Assembly: GCA_003116995.1 (NCBI GenBank)
Contig: BDSL01000051.1
Location: 372,001-436,000, forward strand
Source of the DNA: Yamagishiella unicocca
Lineage: Eukaryota > Chlorophyta > Chlorophyceae > Chlamydomonadales > Volvocaceae
DNA: 64,000 bases
Direction: 5' to 3'
A program made the position numbers and the translations under genes. Positions 54,301-64,000 of this stretch are shown in pieces (position 1 is the first letter of the stretch; the number at the start of each line of letters is the position of its first letter). The notes beneath the pieces were generated by a model that ran no database searches, was not told the DNA's origin, and was given only the letters and a program-made list of their open reading frames with translations.

Positions 54301-57000
54301 ACGCCATGTTACCGACGACGGCTGAGTAGAAGCATGCACCAGCTATTAGTGACAAAATGAAAAATACCCGTTCATAGTTATTGCGCGCGACTATATTATC
54401 CCCAACTAGTAGCAAGAATGAGTAGTAGAACGCCGAGAGGTACCTGGCGGGTGGGGAAAACCAAGCGGGATGGAGAACATCTAAGTAGGCTTGGAAGGAG
54501 ACGGTAGAAAGCCATTTTTCCGACACCGCGTTGTCTACGGAGCTGCCAGTTGGGGCTTTTGCCCTCGTCACGGCTCCTGACCTTCCCAGCCCACCGTGAT
54601 GTATGCAAGAGCCGGGTCCGAATTGCAACTCTTCCGCCAAGCGGCGTCGCTGTTGTATTGATCCCATATGGATTTGCTGTTGTTGGTGAGCCACACCAGA
54701 CGGCAAAGCCGCTTCCCCCGATTGCGGCGAAGCAGCAAACAACAGCTGTGCAGCGTTTCCTCACTCGCACAGCGGCAGGAGGGAACCATGGCTTTGGGCT
54801 GCGAAGATTTCTGATCCTAAGTCGCTACGCGGCTGGCGCCTGCCCATCAGAGCCAAATAGTAGGTACGACATGTCGTCCTATGTTTTGCAGAAGCCTACT
54901 CCTGACACCTATGCCATGACACACATAGCCATAGGCAGCCGGTTTGGGTGCAGACATCCGCCCAGGATGCTCCACCGGGCATTCCCGATCGCTGCCCGAC
55001 GTGCTGTACCGGCCCAGCGGCGAGTCCGTGCGCGGCTGCCGAGTACACAAGCCACATCTATCGATATCCATTCGTCCATGCGGACCGCGTTCGCAACTCA
55101 TCACGCACGGTGGCGGCAGCCGCCGCAAAACTGTCCCCTTCCGGTTAAACCACTTACCAAGTCACTTTATTGTTGTCGAACATAGTATCGAAGCCCCAAT
55201 CATCCTGATCAGGCGCGTAGCGTGCAATAATGTACCAAATGCAGGCCAGCCAGTGGGCGATCTGCGGCAGCGACGCAGCGGTGCACTCGCAGAAGTCAGG
55301 CAGCCGCATGGATCTGCGATGGTGGCGGCGGCGCCACCGTTGCAACAAACCGAACGGCGAGCCTGCGCTGGCCCCTCCTGGAGCTCACCAGCATCATCAG
55401 CAGGACGAGCTGCACCACCTTGAACATATTGGCGTTGCGCCACCTGTCCAGCAGCCGCAGCAGCCTGCGGACAGCGATAGACAGATACCGGCATACACCC
55501 GGGAGGTGAAGGGCGCGTGGAGGTACGTGATATGGTCATGGTGATGGTCATGGTGATGGTGGCGGCCGTGAAGAGGCCGCCAAGGTAGAGGGCGATCCGC
55601 ACCCTACCCGTCCTGTCCATGGCGTTTGCAAACTCGCGCCACTGACGCTACGCAGCGACAGGCAACGTTCCGTGGCATGGGTCACACGTCGGCCTAGGCT
55701 GCTCGACGCATAGCGCGCCTGCACTCGTGGCGCGTCCAGACTCCTGCTCCCGCTGCTAGGACTATCAACGGGAGCCGAGCCTCCAAACTCTTCCGTCCTA
55801 GCCTAACGGTAAATCCGCCAGGGTGGCAAGCCTTATAAACAGATCGCCTCGCGCGCATTAACCGCCTTCCAGCGCCTGGACAGTCTCTACGCAGCCGGCA
55901 TGCCGGGTGGTTTTGGTGTTGAGTCCCAAGCTAAGCCTGCGCGCCCGGCAGGACCCTGGCTCGAGCCGCAACCCATCCCCCAGGTGGATGGGGGACGTAC
56001 TTGATGAGGCGCAATAGGCGTGGGGTCTTGAGAACCGCCAATATCATCAGTTGCGACTGACTGCCGCCTAGCCCCGCCGCAATGCCGATGGCGTCGAATG
56101 GCACAGTCGCGATGAAATCGATGGGAAACCAAGTGCGCAAGTAATGGCGCGCAACGGGCCAGGAATCGCGAACCTAACGGGAAGGAATTGCGGCATGAGC
56201 GATGGCGTCGGTGGGTACGTGGAGCACGGATGGTTACGGAGAGGTGAACAATGGAGTTGGAACAAAAGCGCTCGCTGCCCAAGATGGGCAAACAGCAGTG
56301 GCGGAGAACCGAGGGCAGCACACGGTTGGCGGTTGGTGGACTGATGCGGACCCCGGTCCCCGCCCTCAAGAGCTTGGGGCCACTATCGTGTATTCAGGTC
56401 TATCACTGCCGTATGCTCGCTGGAGATTACATGAGCGCGTTCTCCGACATCACCCCTTCACCATGACCCCAGCCCGCAGAGAAGCTGCGTTTTTTAACCC
56501 CAAATACAGCATCCTTCAAGACCTCGAGAAGAGCACAAGGCTGCTCGTAGCGTATGACCACTTGCGAAACCTACCATCAACCCCAGCGCAGGTTCACCCA
56601 TTCTTACCAGATTACCGTCGTCATTGTGGAAGGCGGTGCGAAAGCTGACGGCTATGTCAATGATGTACAACGCTGTCAGCGTCCACTCGAACGATGTCAG
56701 GACAACGGATTGAGGCATGCCGTACGAAAAGGCCAGGGGCACCGTCACCGCGCTGTACAACACAAAAACCATGATCATGGAGTCCCATGTTGTCTTGCCC
56801 CGCGCGTTGGGGCTGATAACCGGGATAGCAGCTTCCAGCTTTCCCTTCAGGCTAAGCTTAAGCCACCAGCTGCCAGAGTCCTGAGACACCACGTGCCGAC
56901 CCAGTCCGTATCCTCCTTGCCGCGCCGCGAGCACGTTGGCCACAACGCCGGCGCTTTGCCTGCTCGCCTTCCTGAGCATGGCAAGTGTGCCTGAACCCAT
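51377..57000 (-). CDS. cyclic-nucleotide-gated (CNG-type) cation channel, core
   Basis: Exons: about 57000-56608 (S1-S3), 56173-56001 (S4), 55464-55389, 55261-55158 (S5), 54542-54261 (pore, S6), 53857-53785 and 53586-53512 (C-linker), 53224-53159, 52927-52844, 52588-52502, 52299-52261, 52106-52035 (binding domain) and 51707-about 51377. Phases agree throughout. Landmarks: IMVFVLYSAVTVPLAFSYGM, YIIDIAVSFRTAF, HYLRTWFPIDFIATVPFDAI, KTPRLLRLIKLLRLLDRWRN, IAHWLACIWYIIARY, pore FYYSFLLLVGDNIVARNNYE, FYSAVVGNMALLVANMN, DALRYMRVPESHRERVQ, FKDCEPAFIRSLG, GDLGHEMYIIRSGCVAVV, GDFFGEIALL and ARRTAKCVALSNLDL. The FGE(I)..ARRTA cassette is the nucleotide-binding phosphate loop. The filter VGDN resembles animal CNGA (IGET), not the GYGD of K+ channels, which points to a non-selective cation channel. 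One intron (52107-52260) uses GC at its donor. 5' exons upstream of 57000 are unresolved; a candidate ends at 57289 (AVSSSGHLLQ|GTGAGC). Confidence 0.88.
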
Positions 57001-57825
57001 GCCTGTTACAGATACGTTTGGGCGGAAACGACGTTACAGCGCATTTGCAACACAGCGTGGCAGCCGTACGTGCGGCCTTCAAACGTGCTTGGACCCGCAC
57101 ATTTGGCACATTCGGGCGCAGCCTCCCGCCAGAAGACCCAGATGCACGCAGATGGCTTTAGGTCAAGGCCACCAAACCGCCACACTCCCGACGAGTCCAA
57201 GTCGCACTGTGGAAGGTGGGACAAACTGCGCAACGCAGCCATGTTGCATCGAGAGAGCCCGTGGCCCCGTACATCGCACTGCGCTCACTTGTAATAGATG
57301 ACCGCTGGAACTGACGGCTCCAATCCGTCGAGCCCCCCAGCCAGTTGTTGACCTTGTCAGCTCCACACGGAACGCCTGTTGCGGGAACAACGACGACGAG
57401 CTTGCGGCGGCGATCCCGGAACAGGCAAAACCAGGTAGGGACTACCAACAGGGCCCCTCGTAAACCTCACGTCTACAGTACTCTGGTGCCTGGCGTCAAA
57501 CACGCCGAGCTACACTTCAGTGGCGTGGGCACCGACTGACACGCCTGACACGCTGCGACACCTTGCCTGCTGCCTTAAGCCCCGCGTGCCTCGCCCGGAT
57601 TCAACCCGCCCAAGGGCGCTCCACTCACCTGGTCGCTTCCGCCGTCGCAGCGCCTCAGCGCCGCGCTTTGGTATGGCCACAGGCTCCTCCCCATTACCAG
57701 CCGCCGCCTATTTCGCAAGTGTCGGACATCGAGCATTACACAAGGGCTAATGGGGTAGGGAACAGTGTCCAGCTATGGGATGGCCGTACTCGAGGCACTC
57801 AGTGCTTGCCGTAAGCCTCCCCATG

Positions 57826-58073
57826 TCTTGTCCGCTTCTTCCATCCTCAAGATTAGCATCCACAGCACCAAACCCAACACAGGAAAACCGAGCGATGAAC
57901 GGCCAAACACACACATCGTGTTGACTGTTAGCTTCACTCCCTCCCGAGATCTTGTCCGCTTCTTCGATCCTCAAGATTAGCATCCACGGCACCAAACCCA
58001 ACACAGCAAAACCGAGCGATGAACGGCCAAATACACACATTGTGTTGACTGTTAGCTTCACTCCGTCCCGAGG
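57826..58073. repeat. 124-base tandem duplication
   Basis: Two head-to-tail copies starting at 57826 and 57950 (TCTTGTCCGCTTCTTC.ATCC onward), the same length and differing at roughly half a dozen positions. Both copies keep an open + frame, but it has no recognised content. Confidence 0.93.
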
Positions 58074-59467
58074 TTTCGGCGTTCGACTGACTTTTGGCCC
58101 GAACAAGACGTGCACGTGGAGCGCTTTAGCATGTACGGCACATGGAGCGCTGTTAGTTGGCACCAGAGCTGTACGGGACTCATGTGTTTTTGCCCTACCT
58201 TGTGTCGCGAGTGCGCATGAAAATGGTCGAGCGCTATGCCCGGATATATAACGAACAAGTGTTGCGCGATGGCACCCAATGAGCGACGTGGAAAGCACAT
58301 GCGTGGGCCTGGGCGACATCGGTGCGCGTGCGTCCCTTGCCGACCAAGCAAAAGCGAGCTAAGATATGGACACCGTGCTCTTGCGTGTAAAGTGCAACCG
58401 TAACTGTGCCAACCCCGGTGTAATCGATGGGTGTGAAGTGGGGTATGAATGGAGGGTTATGGCAGCGACGGTGTGTCCCACCCTTTGCCTCGCCTGTGGT
58501 AAGTCCCAGCGTTGCCGATTGCCCCTTTTGACATTATTATCGGTCGTGTCACTGTCGCTGCTGTCCAATAGGTTCGCTTTGAGCCGCAGTTCGTCGGCCT
58601 GCAGCAGGAGACGAAGGCCCCAACTTACTGAACATGTTTCGAAGCGCGATATGCTTGCTACCTTGGAAAGCCTCGGTGTTGTCAGGGCATTTTGCTATAT
58701 GCAGCTACCAGCGCGCAAGGGCGCAACGGAAGACATGGCAGCGTCCCAAACTCTCTAGCACGTTTACAAATAACACACCCCAAGGCACATAAAACCTCAT
58801 CAATCAAAGTACAGGCAAGCGACCTTGGAAACACGTTCATCCAAGGCCACGCATATGGGCAACACACCATTTCAGTGACCGTTTCATCGTAAAGTTGCCG
58901 CTGAAGGAAGGGAGATATTACAGCCATTCGGTTCTCTTCACCCTATCAATAGAGCTGCCTGGCAAGGCTGGGCGACGTCAGCCGGCGCCCGCCGTGGCCT
59001 ACGCTACCCGCGAAGCGGCTTGCCCCGCAGTCCTATCCTGCAGCTTATGTCCATAATGACGATAACCAGCATAGCGAACAAGTAAAAGTCTGACCTGAGT
59101 TTAAGAACTGCCTGCTACCTACAGTAACTGGAACTCGGGAGACACAAAAAAGTAATACGTAAAGAAAGTATTATAGTATGAATAGCGCTGAATAGCGCGC
59201 AACTTAAGAGAACAGGTAACCAATTTGTATTTCGAACGCCGCTGACGGAAAAACCGTGCTTTCCTTGTTTTGGTACTTTGTCAAGTCGTTGGCTGCAGTG
59301 CATCTAGGATTGTCGTTGCCGACAATAACGGCTAGCACTGTCCATAACCTTCCGTGCAACTTGATACGATGATACCCATATAAAGAATCACCATCGTCAC
59401 CACTAGGCCACCGTCACCTCACATCACCACGCCCCTAGCCACGTCTAGTCCTGTCTAGTCACCACTA

Positions 59468-59540
59468 TAAGCACCAATTTCGATGCGAGGTGGACGCATT
59501 GCCGTCACCAAGCGGATTTCCTATGGGGACAAGCGTAGTG
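59468..59540 (+). repeat. diverged direct repeat, copy 1
   Basis: Shares ACCAATTT...(12 or so bases)...G(A/C)GCATTGCCGTCACCAAGCGG with 59774-59835, in the same orientation and spacing apart from small indels. Confidence 0.6.
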
Positions 59541-59767
59541 AACAATTTATCGGGCTTCTACACGCACCAGGACATGTCTGATAGGCGTGAGCAAGCATAG
59601 CCTTGTCCAACCTTGTCTGCTTGTTCTGCTTCCTTGCACAGCAGGCTAATCCCCATGCACACAAAACAGCGTGTGCATGGGGCCGTCCTGGGGCCGTCGC
59701 ATGTATCTCAAAGGATCCTGCGGCCGTCACTCTCGGTAACCCCGTCCACCCCGTCGATGGTCATCAC

Positions 59768-59840
59768 TACAACTACCAATTTCCTGCGTCTTGATGGGAA
59801 GGGGGCGCATTGCCGTCACCAAGCGGCTATCTTGTGGTAA
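59768..59840 (+). repeat. diverged direct repeat, copy 2
   Basis: Partner of 59468-59540. The shared core GCATTGCCGTCACCAAGCGG is identical in both, with flanks partly degraded. Possibly remnants of a short element or an old local duplication. Confidence 0.6.
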
Positions 59841-60269
59841 GAAAGATCCACTGCACATAAGCTGTGTCTGATCGCAGTTAGCTTCATCTTTCGGCCTCGT
59901 CGATTTCCGAACAATTTCCGAACTGCGTACGTCGGCGTACGGCACCGCGATAGCATTCAAACCCTCGCCCTGCCCCCGCCTCGGGAAGTTTCAAACAGGG
60001 AAGTCTGCCATGGTCTTAAGCACCTTGAGCACCTAAGTGTTGTACGAAATTTCGCGTAAAAATGCGGCTATGCACCGTCGCCACGCGCGTTTGCTTGTCA
60101 CCGCGTTCAACGAGATGAATCTGATCCGGTATCACCTATTTACGTGCCGGGTCAATAAAGATAATAACAAGATGTGCCATTGTCCACAAGCCCGGGCGAG
60201 CTCAGGACAATATGACCGATTGCTCCAATGGGCACCCATGGGCTGGGTGCTGTGGGCGAACACAAGCAC

Positions 60270-60372
60270 GGGCAGAGTGGTGTGTGGTGTGACGGGGCCG
60301 TCGGCTCGTCTATGGTGTGATGGGGCCGTGCGCTCGTTTGCGGCTCAATGGGGAAGTCGGCTCGTCTGTGGA
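60270..60372 (+). repeat. imperfect tandem repeat, G/T-rich
   Basis: Three degenerate copies of a unit of about 30-40 bases built around GGTGTGA(C/T)GGGGCCGT and (G/C)GCTCGT(C/T)T. Copies are at about 60,284, 60,311 and 60,345. Confidence 0.5.
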
Positions 60373-60666
60373 ATGGAACCAGGCATCTTACAGGTGCATG
60401 CTCCATGCATGCATGTACTGTACAAGCTTACACCTGCCGCCCGCCGCCCTCGCCCCTTCCTCGTTAGCCATCACCCAGCCGGTTAGCACGCGCCTCACCC
60501 CTTGTTGTGCCGCCACGACGTTCAGCGCCGGGAGACCCCTGCAGCGCGCCTCCACCATTGTAATATTCAAGATCCTTGCCTTCCTGCCGAACAGAGTGCG
60601 ACCCCAATACCTTGCAGCCGTCGATTCGCACCTCTTTGTACTAGGTAGGGACTCAGGCTCATGGAG

Positions 60667-60749
60667 TGCCCCGCAGGTACCCTGAATAGTCGAGGCGTTC
60701 CTGGATATGCCTCGACTATTCAGCGTACCTGCGGGGCATATCCAGGAAC
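60667..60749. repeat. interleaved inverted repeat (fold-back) L-X-L'-X'
   Basis: The left arm at 60667-60696 is the reverse complement of 60709-60738 over 30 bases with one mismatch. The 12-base spacer between them (60697-60708) is itself the reverse complement of 60738-60749, directly after the right arm. Two inverted repeats are therefore interleaved, so the hairpin loop could pair with the 3' flank as a pseudoknot. No coding frame is associated and no target-site duplication was seen. Confidence 0.92.
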
Positions 60750-62603
60750 GTCCCTATCAGATGTGTAACTGACCTTCCTCTTTAAGCCCGCACGATGGCC
60801 ATTCGGGCACGCCGCCCAGACAATGCGACAGCGAAGGTTTTTTGTCCATGGCCCGTGGTATACGTGGGACGTGATCGGCGCCCACGCCCCCGGTCCTGCC
60901 ACACCGTGTCCGCATTCCTCGCGTCGCAGCCCCCTGCTTTCGTCGGCCGTGCGCGCAGCACGGGGGCCCCTGTCATCACGCCTCGCGCCGCAACTAACAG
61001 ATGGCCTGGCGAGCGGCTTGCCGTGAGGCGGCCTCTTAGACGGGCGTGCTCTTCGGCCGCGCCCTGCCCCCGCCTTTTCCTCTTTCCGCCGCCACTTGCG
61101 GTGCTGTCGGCACTGGCCCCGGGCTCCTTCACCTTCGTTCAGATATGTTCCATTGCGGACGGCGCTCGCTCAACGATGGCTCCGATTGGCTCGGTCTCAA
61201 ATCGGCTTTCGCGGTGTCCCTCAGGTTCGACTCGTTGCGTGGCGTGGGCGGGCCTGGGCGGGCTGGGTTTGGCCGTTCCTTGGGTCCGTTCGCGTCAGGG
61301 GCGCCGTCAGGGGCGGCGTGGCGTCAGCGCGCTCGTCCGCTGGTGAGTTAAAGGTAATCTGGACGGCGTTGGGTCTGTCAGTGTTTGGGTCGATCGAGGC
61401 GGTGGAGTTGGGGTGCCCAATGACTATGTTCCTACCCCATCCTACCTCACCTGCATGGAGCATTTTTCTCGGAACTCCAATGGCATCAAAACGACATCAT
61501 TTGCGTTATTAGGATGCCACCTGACCACAAAAATCCTAGCATTGTACTTGCGTCAATGGAATATCCAAAGCATCTTTCGTCTCAAGTTGCCTCGAGTGCA
61601 GTACTAATAATGAGATGCAGTACTGTACCGCGCGACGGGTTGGCGCGGCGCGGCACAGTGGCGTCATGTTGTGGCGTTCCCTCAGATGTGACACAGGAAA
61701 ATCTGCCTGGGTACCTGTGATCCGTCAGTTAAACTAGGATTGCGAATAATAGTTCCAGCGGTACAGAAGGATTTTCTTGCGTGGAGCCGTTGCTGCAGAG
61801 TTCGGCGGCCAGGCTGGAAATCGTTGGTGACCTATAGAACTTGATCGCATTAATCCAAATCCCTTTTCGTTCATGTCTTCGGCGGCCGCCCCCCAAAAAA
61901 CCAAGCTATTCGTAGTGATCGTTCAGGGTCGTATCACAGCCTCATTGCATCTCATCTTGATTAACAAATAAGTACAGACGAAGAAAAGCCGCGGAAAAGT
62001 CCCCCGAAGGAGCATCGATTACGGTAGTGAAGCCCACATTCGCGTTAAGCCGCTAATGAGTTGTAATGATCTTGCACCACGGACCGCAACCTGGGCTAGA
62101 CGTTGACCTGCTCAACAACGAGTCAATGAAGGCCACACGTTGCTTAGGAATCCTGCTCTGCTTACTGGCCTCTCGAACTCCTATAAAAACAGGACTGTTG
62201 AGACGATAATTAAGGGTACTTGGACGTTGCGCTTAACGAGAGTTTTGAGCAGTTTCGAAGCCACAGGCCGCAATGAACCCTGTTATCGTTGAGACAGACT
62301 GTACCGGAGGCATACCTCTTGTCACGTGTAGTACGACACGAGGAAGACCGATTTGGTGAAGCCTACCACTCTGGCATACGCTTGGCCATCTTCTACTTAT
62401 GTGATTTGCGTATTTGGACACGGCAGTGTCACCCGGCAAACCAAGTCTTTACAAGTGCGCGGACGCCTCAACAGGCCTGAGCCAAGCAACCGCCGCCATA
62501 CCGGCGCGGGCAGCGAGATCGCTTCATATCGCCGCACACGACCTAGGGAGGCACACACATACAATCGTATCAGTTACGTAGCTGGTTTGCCTTGCTCTCC
62601 TTC

Positions 62604-64000
62604 ATGAAGGTGGCCACTCCAACTGGTCCGTTGGGCTACGATTCACCATTTGCGACCATGAGCAACGGCCTCACCTCATCTACTGCAGACAATAGCTTGA
62701 ACCTTACGGCAAAGGCTATGCCAACCTCCGGCCTGTCGCGGGGGCTTCTGTCCCGTAAGGGCGCCGTCATGGCTTCGCTTCGCCGACTGGGTAGCGCGTT
62801 TGGACTGCGCAAGAGTTCTCGAAAGATGGCAGAACATGACCTACGAAATTCTACGGCCATCGCACACGGTGCGCCCACTTGCGCTCGGTGTGCGTTCTCG
62901 CCTTGTACACGTCTGTGCGTCGGCGACGACCAATTTTCGAACTGCATGCCCCTCGCCAAATGCCATGCCCTTGTAGCATCTTCTGCCCACGGCGGCTATG
63001 CGCACTACAGTTCTCGCAGCTCGGGCGAGTTGCTGGTCGCTCAACGCCTCAGGCACGCGGAAAGCGCCGTGGAACTGTCCAACCAGCCGGTGCACTTCAA
63101 CAATCGCCAAGTGTGCTCATCCGCGGACGAGCAAACGGCCAGCGGAGTACCTGCGCGCATCCTCCTAAAGGCCGCCGCTGCCGCTGCCGCCGCCGCCGCT
63201 GCTGCCAGCCCACTGTTCAGCCCACTTGGCAGCAACGGACTGCGCCGGTCCAACGCGAAGGGCTCCATTTCGCCCCAATGTCGCACCACTCCGCCGCAAT
63301 CCGTCCCCTCCGCACCGCACCGCAGCCTCCACGTGGGCTGCGTCTCTGACCAGCTGTCTCAGATCCAGCATGCTCGGGCCCTGCGCAACGCAAGTGCCGA
63401 GCTGCCCACCCTACAGCTTGAAGCCTGCCTGTCAGCGCCCACCAACTGGAGCCACGTCCTCCAGGCCAGTGCGAGTGAGGTCCCCCCTTCAACTTCGGCG
63501 CTGTCGCCGCCACGAGGTGTGGCCGGCCTGCGGTCGAACGCGCGAGGGGTGCCGGCTGCAGGACCTGAGATGGAAACCTGGGTCGATCCGGCTGCCACGT
63601 CACAACATTGGCCGCTGCAGCCGTCGATGCCGCGGCTGCAGCTCTCGCAACAGCAGCCGCAGCAGCCGCGGCAACAACAGGACTCCAGCTCCGAGCCGGG
63701 CACACTGCTTGGAATGGCCAGAGCCCTGCCGCCTGGCATGAGGCGCCCGAGCTGGTCGATGGACGATTACATTGTGACGCGGCGCTTGTTCAAGGCGGAA
63801 AGGACTGCGGTCTACAAGGTGAGGCGCGCAAGCTCGCGGTCGAGTACATAAGCGTCGTTCAATAACAACCGGGCAGGACCAGCCACGCGTTCCTTTTAAG
63901 GATGGGGTGGCCCGGACACTAGGAGTTTTTTCGCGGCTTCGTGGTAGCTCATGTATGTGCGCCTTCTTTTGCCGTAATCCCCGCAGGCGACCTGCAAGCA
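62604..64000 (+). CDS. protein kinase, N-terminal part (runs off the right edge)
   Basis: An exon open from at least the ATG at 62604 to 63818, closed by AAG|GTGAGG, then an acceptor CCCCGCAG with the next exon starting at 63987 (ATCK...). The first 380 or so residues are disordered: Ser/Ala-rich, a run of twelve alanines (about 63,169-63,207), and a Gln-rich segment (LQLSQQQPQQPRQQQDSSS). The exon ends with RRPSWSMDDYIVTRRLFKAE and RTAVYK|ATCK, which is the first strand and Gly-loop region of a protein kinase domain reading into the next exon. The loop is Ala/Glu-rich rather than GxGxxG, as in some volvocine Aurora/CALK-like kinases. The catalytic residues lie outside the window, so activity and subfamily cannot be judged. 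Upstream exons are possible because the frame extends a little left of the ATG without a stop. Confidence 0.65.

Larger units (their letters stand above)
57001..62603. other. no assigned gene; 5' side of the channel gene and repeat-rich intergenic DNA
   Basis: The first few hundred bases may hold N-terminal exons and the promoter of the - strand channel gene. Beyond about 57,500 only short frames occur. The repeats seen (a 124-base tandem pair, a diverged 60-70 base pair, G-rich near-repeats and a fold-back) are listed separately. From 61,730 to 62,590 the sequence is AT-richer and probably contains the promoter of the right-edge kinase. Confidence 0.4.

Overview
The window looks like nuclear DNA of a volvocine green alga (Chlamydomonas, Gonium, Eudorina or Volvox type). 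Genes have many small exons with GTG(A/C)G-type donors and pyrimidine-rich acceptors. Introns run from about 100 to 800 bases. Proteins carry long Ala/Gly/Ser/Pro/His-rich stretches. Intergenic and intronic DNA is full of short tandem repeats and retroelement debris. The recognisable gene content (a CDKL kinase, a CNG-type channel, a plastid rhodanese) also fits. I rebuilt the exon chains by hand from splice sites, reading frame and intron phase. Most internal junctions are phase-consistent; first exons are often uncertain.

Layout, left to right. 0-4.3 kb: degraded L1-type retrotransposon fragment and a perfect-length 16-base minisatellite (30 units). 4.4-6.9 kb: an unrecognised low-complexity gene on the + strand, interrupted or followed by an antisense 240-base copy of the 3' end of the next gene. 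9.9-14.8 kb (-): WDR76/Cmr1-like WD40 protein, ten exons. 15.8-18.7 kb (+): small four-transmembrane protein with tetraspanin topology. 19.7-22.0 kb (+): plastid rhodanese like STR14, seven exons, complete. 25.6-32.7 kb (-): CDKL-family protein kinase with a single-exon C-terminal tail of about 1,260 residues. 36.9-41.4 kb (-): GH18 di-N-acetylchitobiase, eleven exons. 45.0-57.0 kb (-): cyclic-nucleotide-gated channel, whose very long C-terminal tail probably continues through a large exon and a coiled-coil region. 62.6 kb to the right edge (+): N-terminal part of another protein kinase.

The genes do not form an operon or an obvious pathway; this is ordinary mixed nuclear gene content. Likely roles from family knowledge are: chromatin or protein quality control (WDR76), plastid sulfur-transfer-like fold (STR14), ciliary or length-control type signalling (CDKL), N-glycan/chitin oligosaccharide breakdown in a lytic compartment (chitobiase), and cation conduction gated by cyclic nucleotides (CNG).

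I found no CRISPR array, phage, rRNA or convincing tRNA. The most informative oddities are the gene-end duplication of WDR76, the CNGA-like pore filter together with a GC-AG intron in the channel gene, the strand-asymmetric minisatellite, and an unusual interleaved fold-back palindrome at 60.7 kb.
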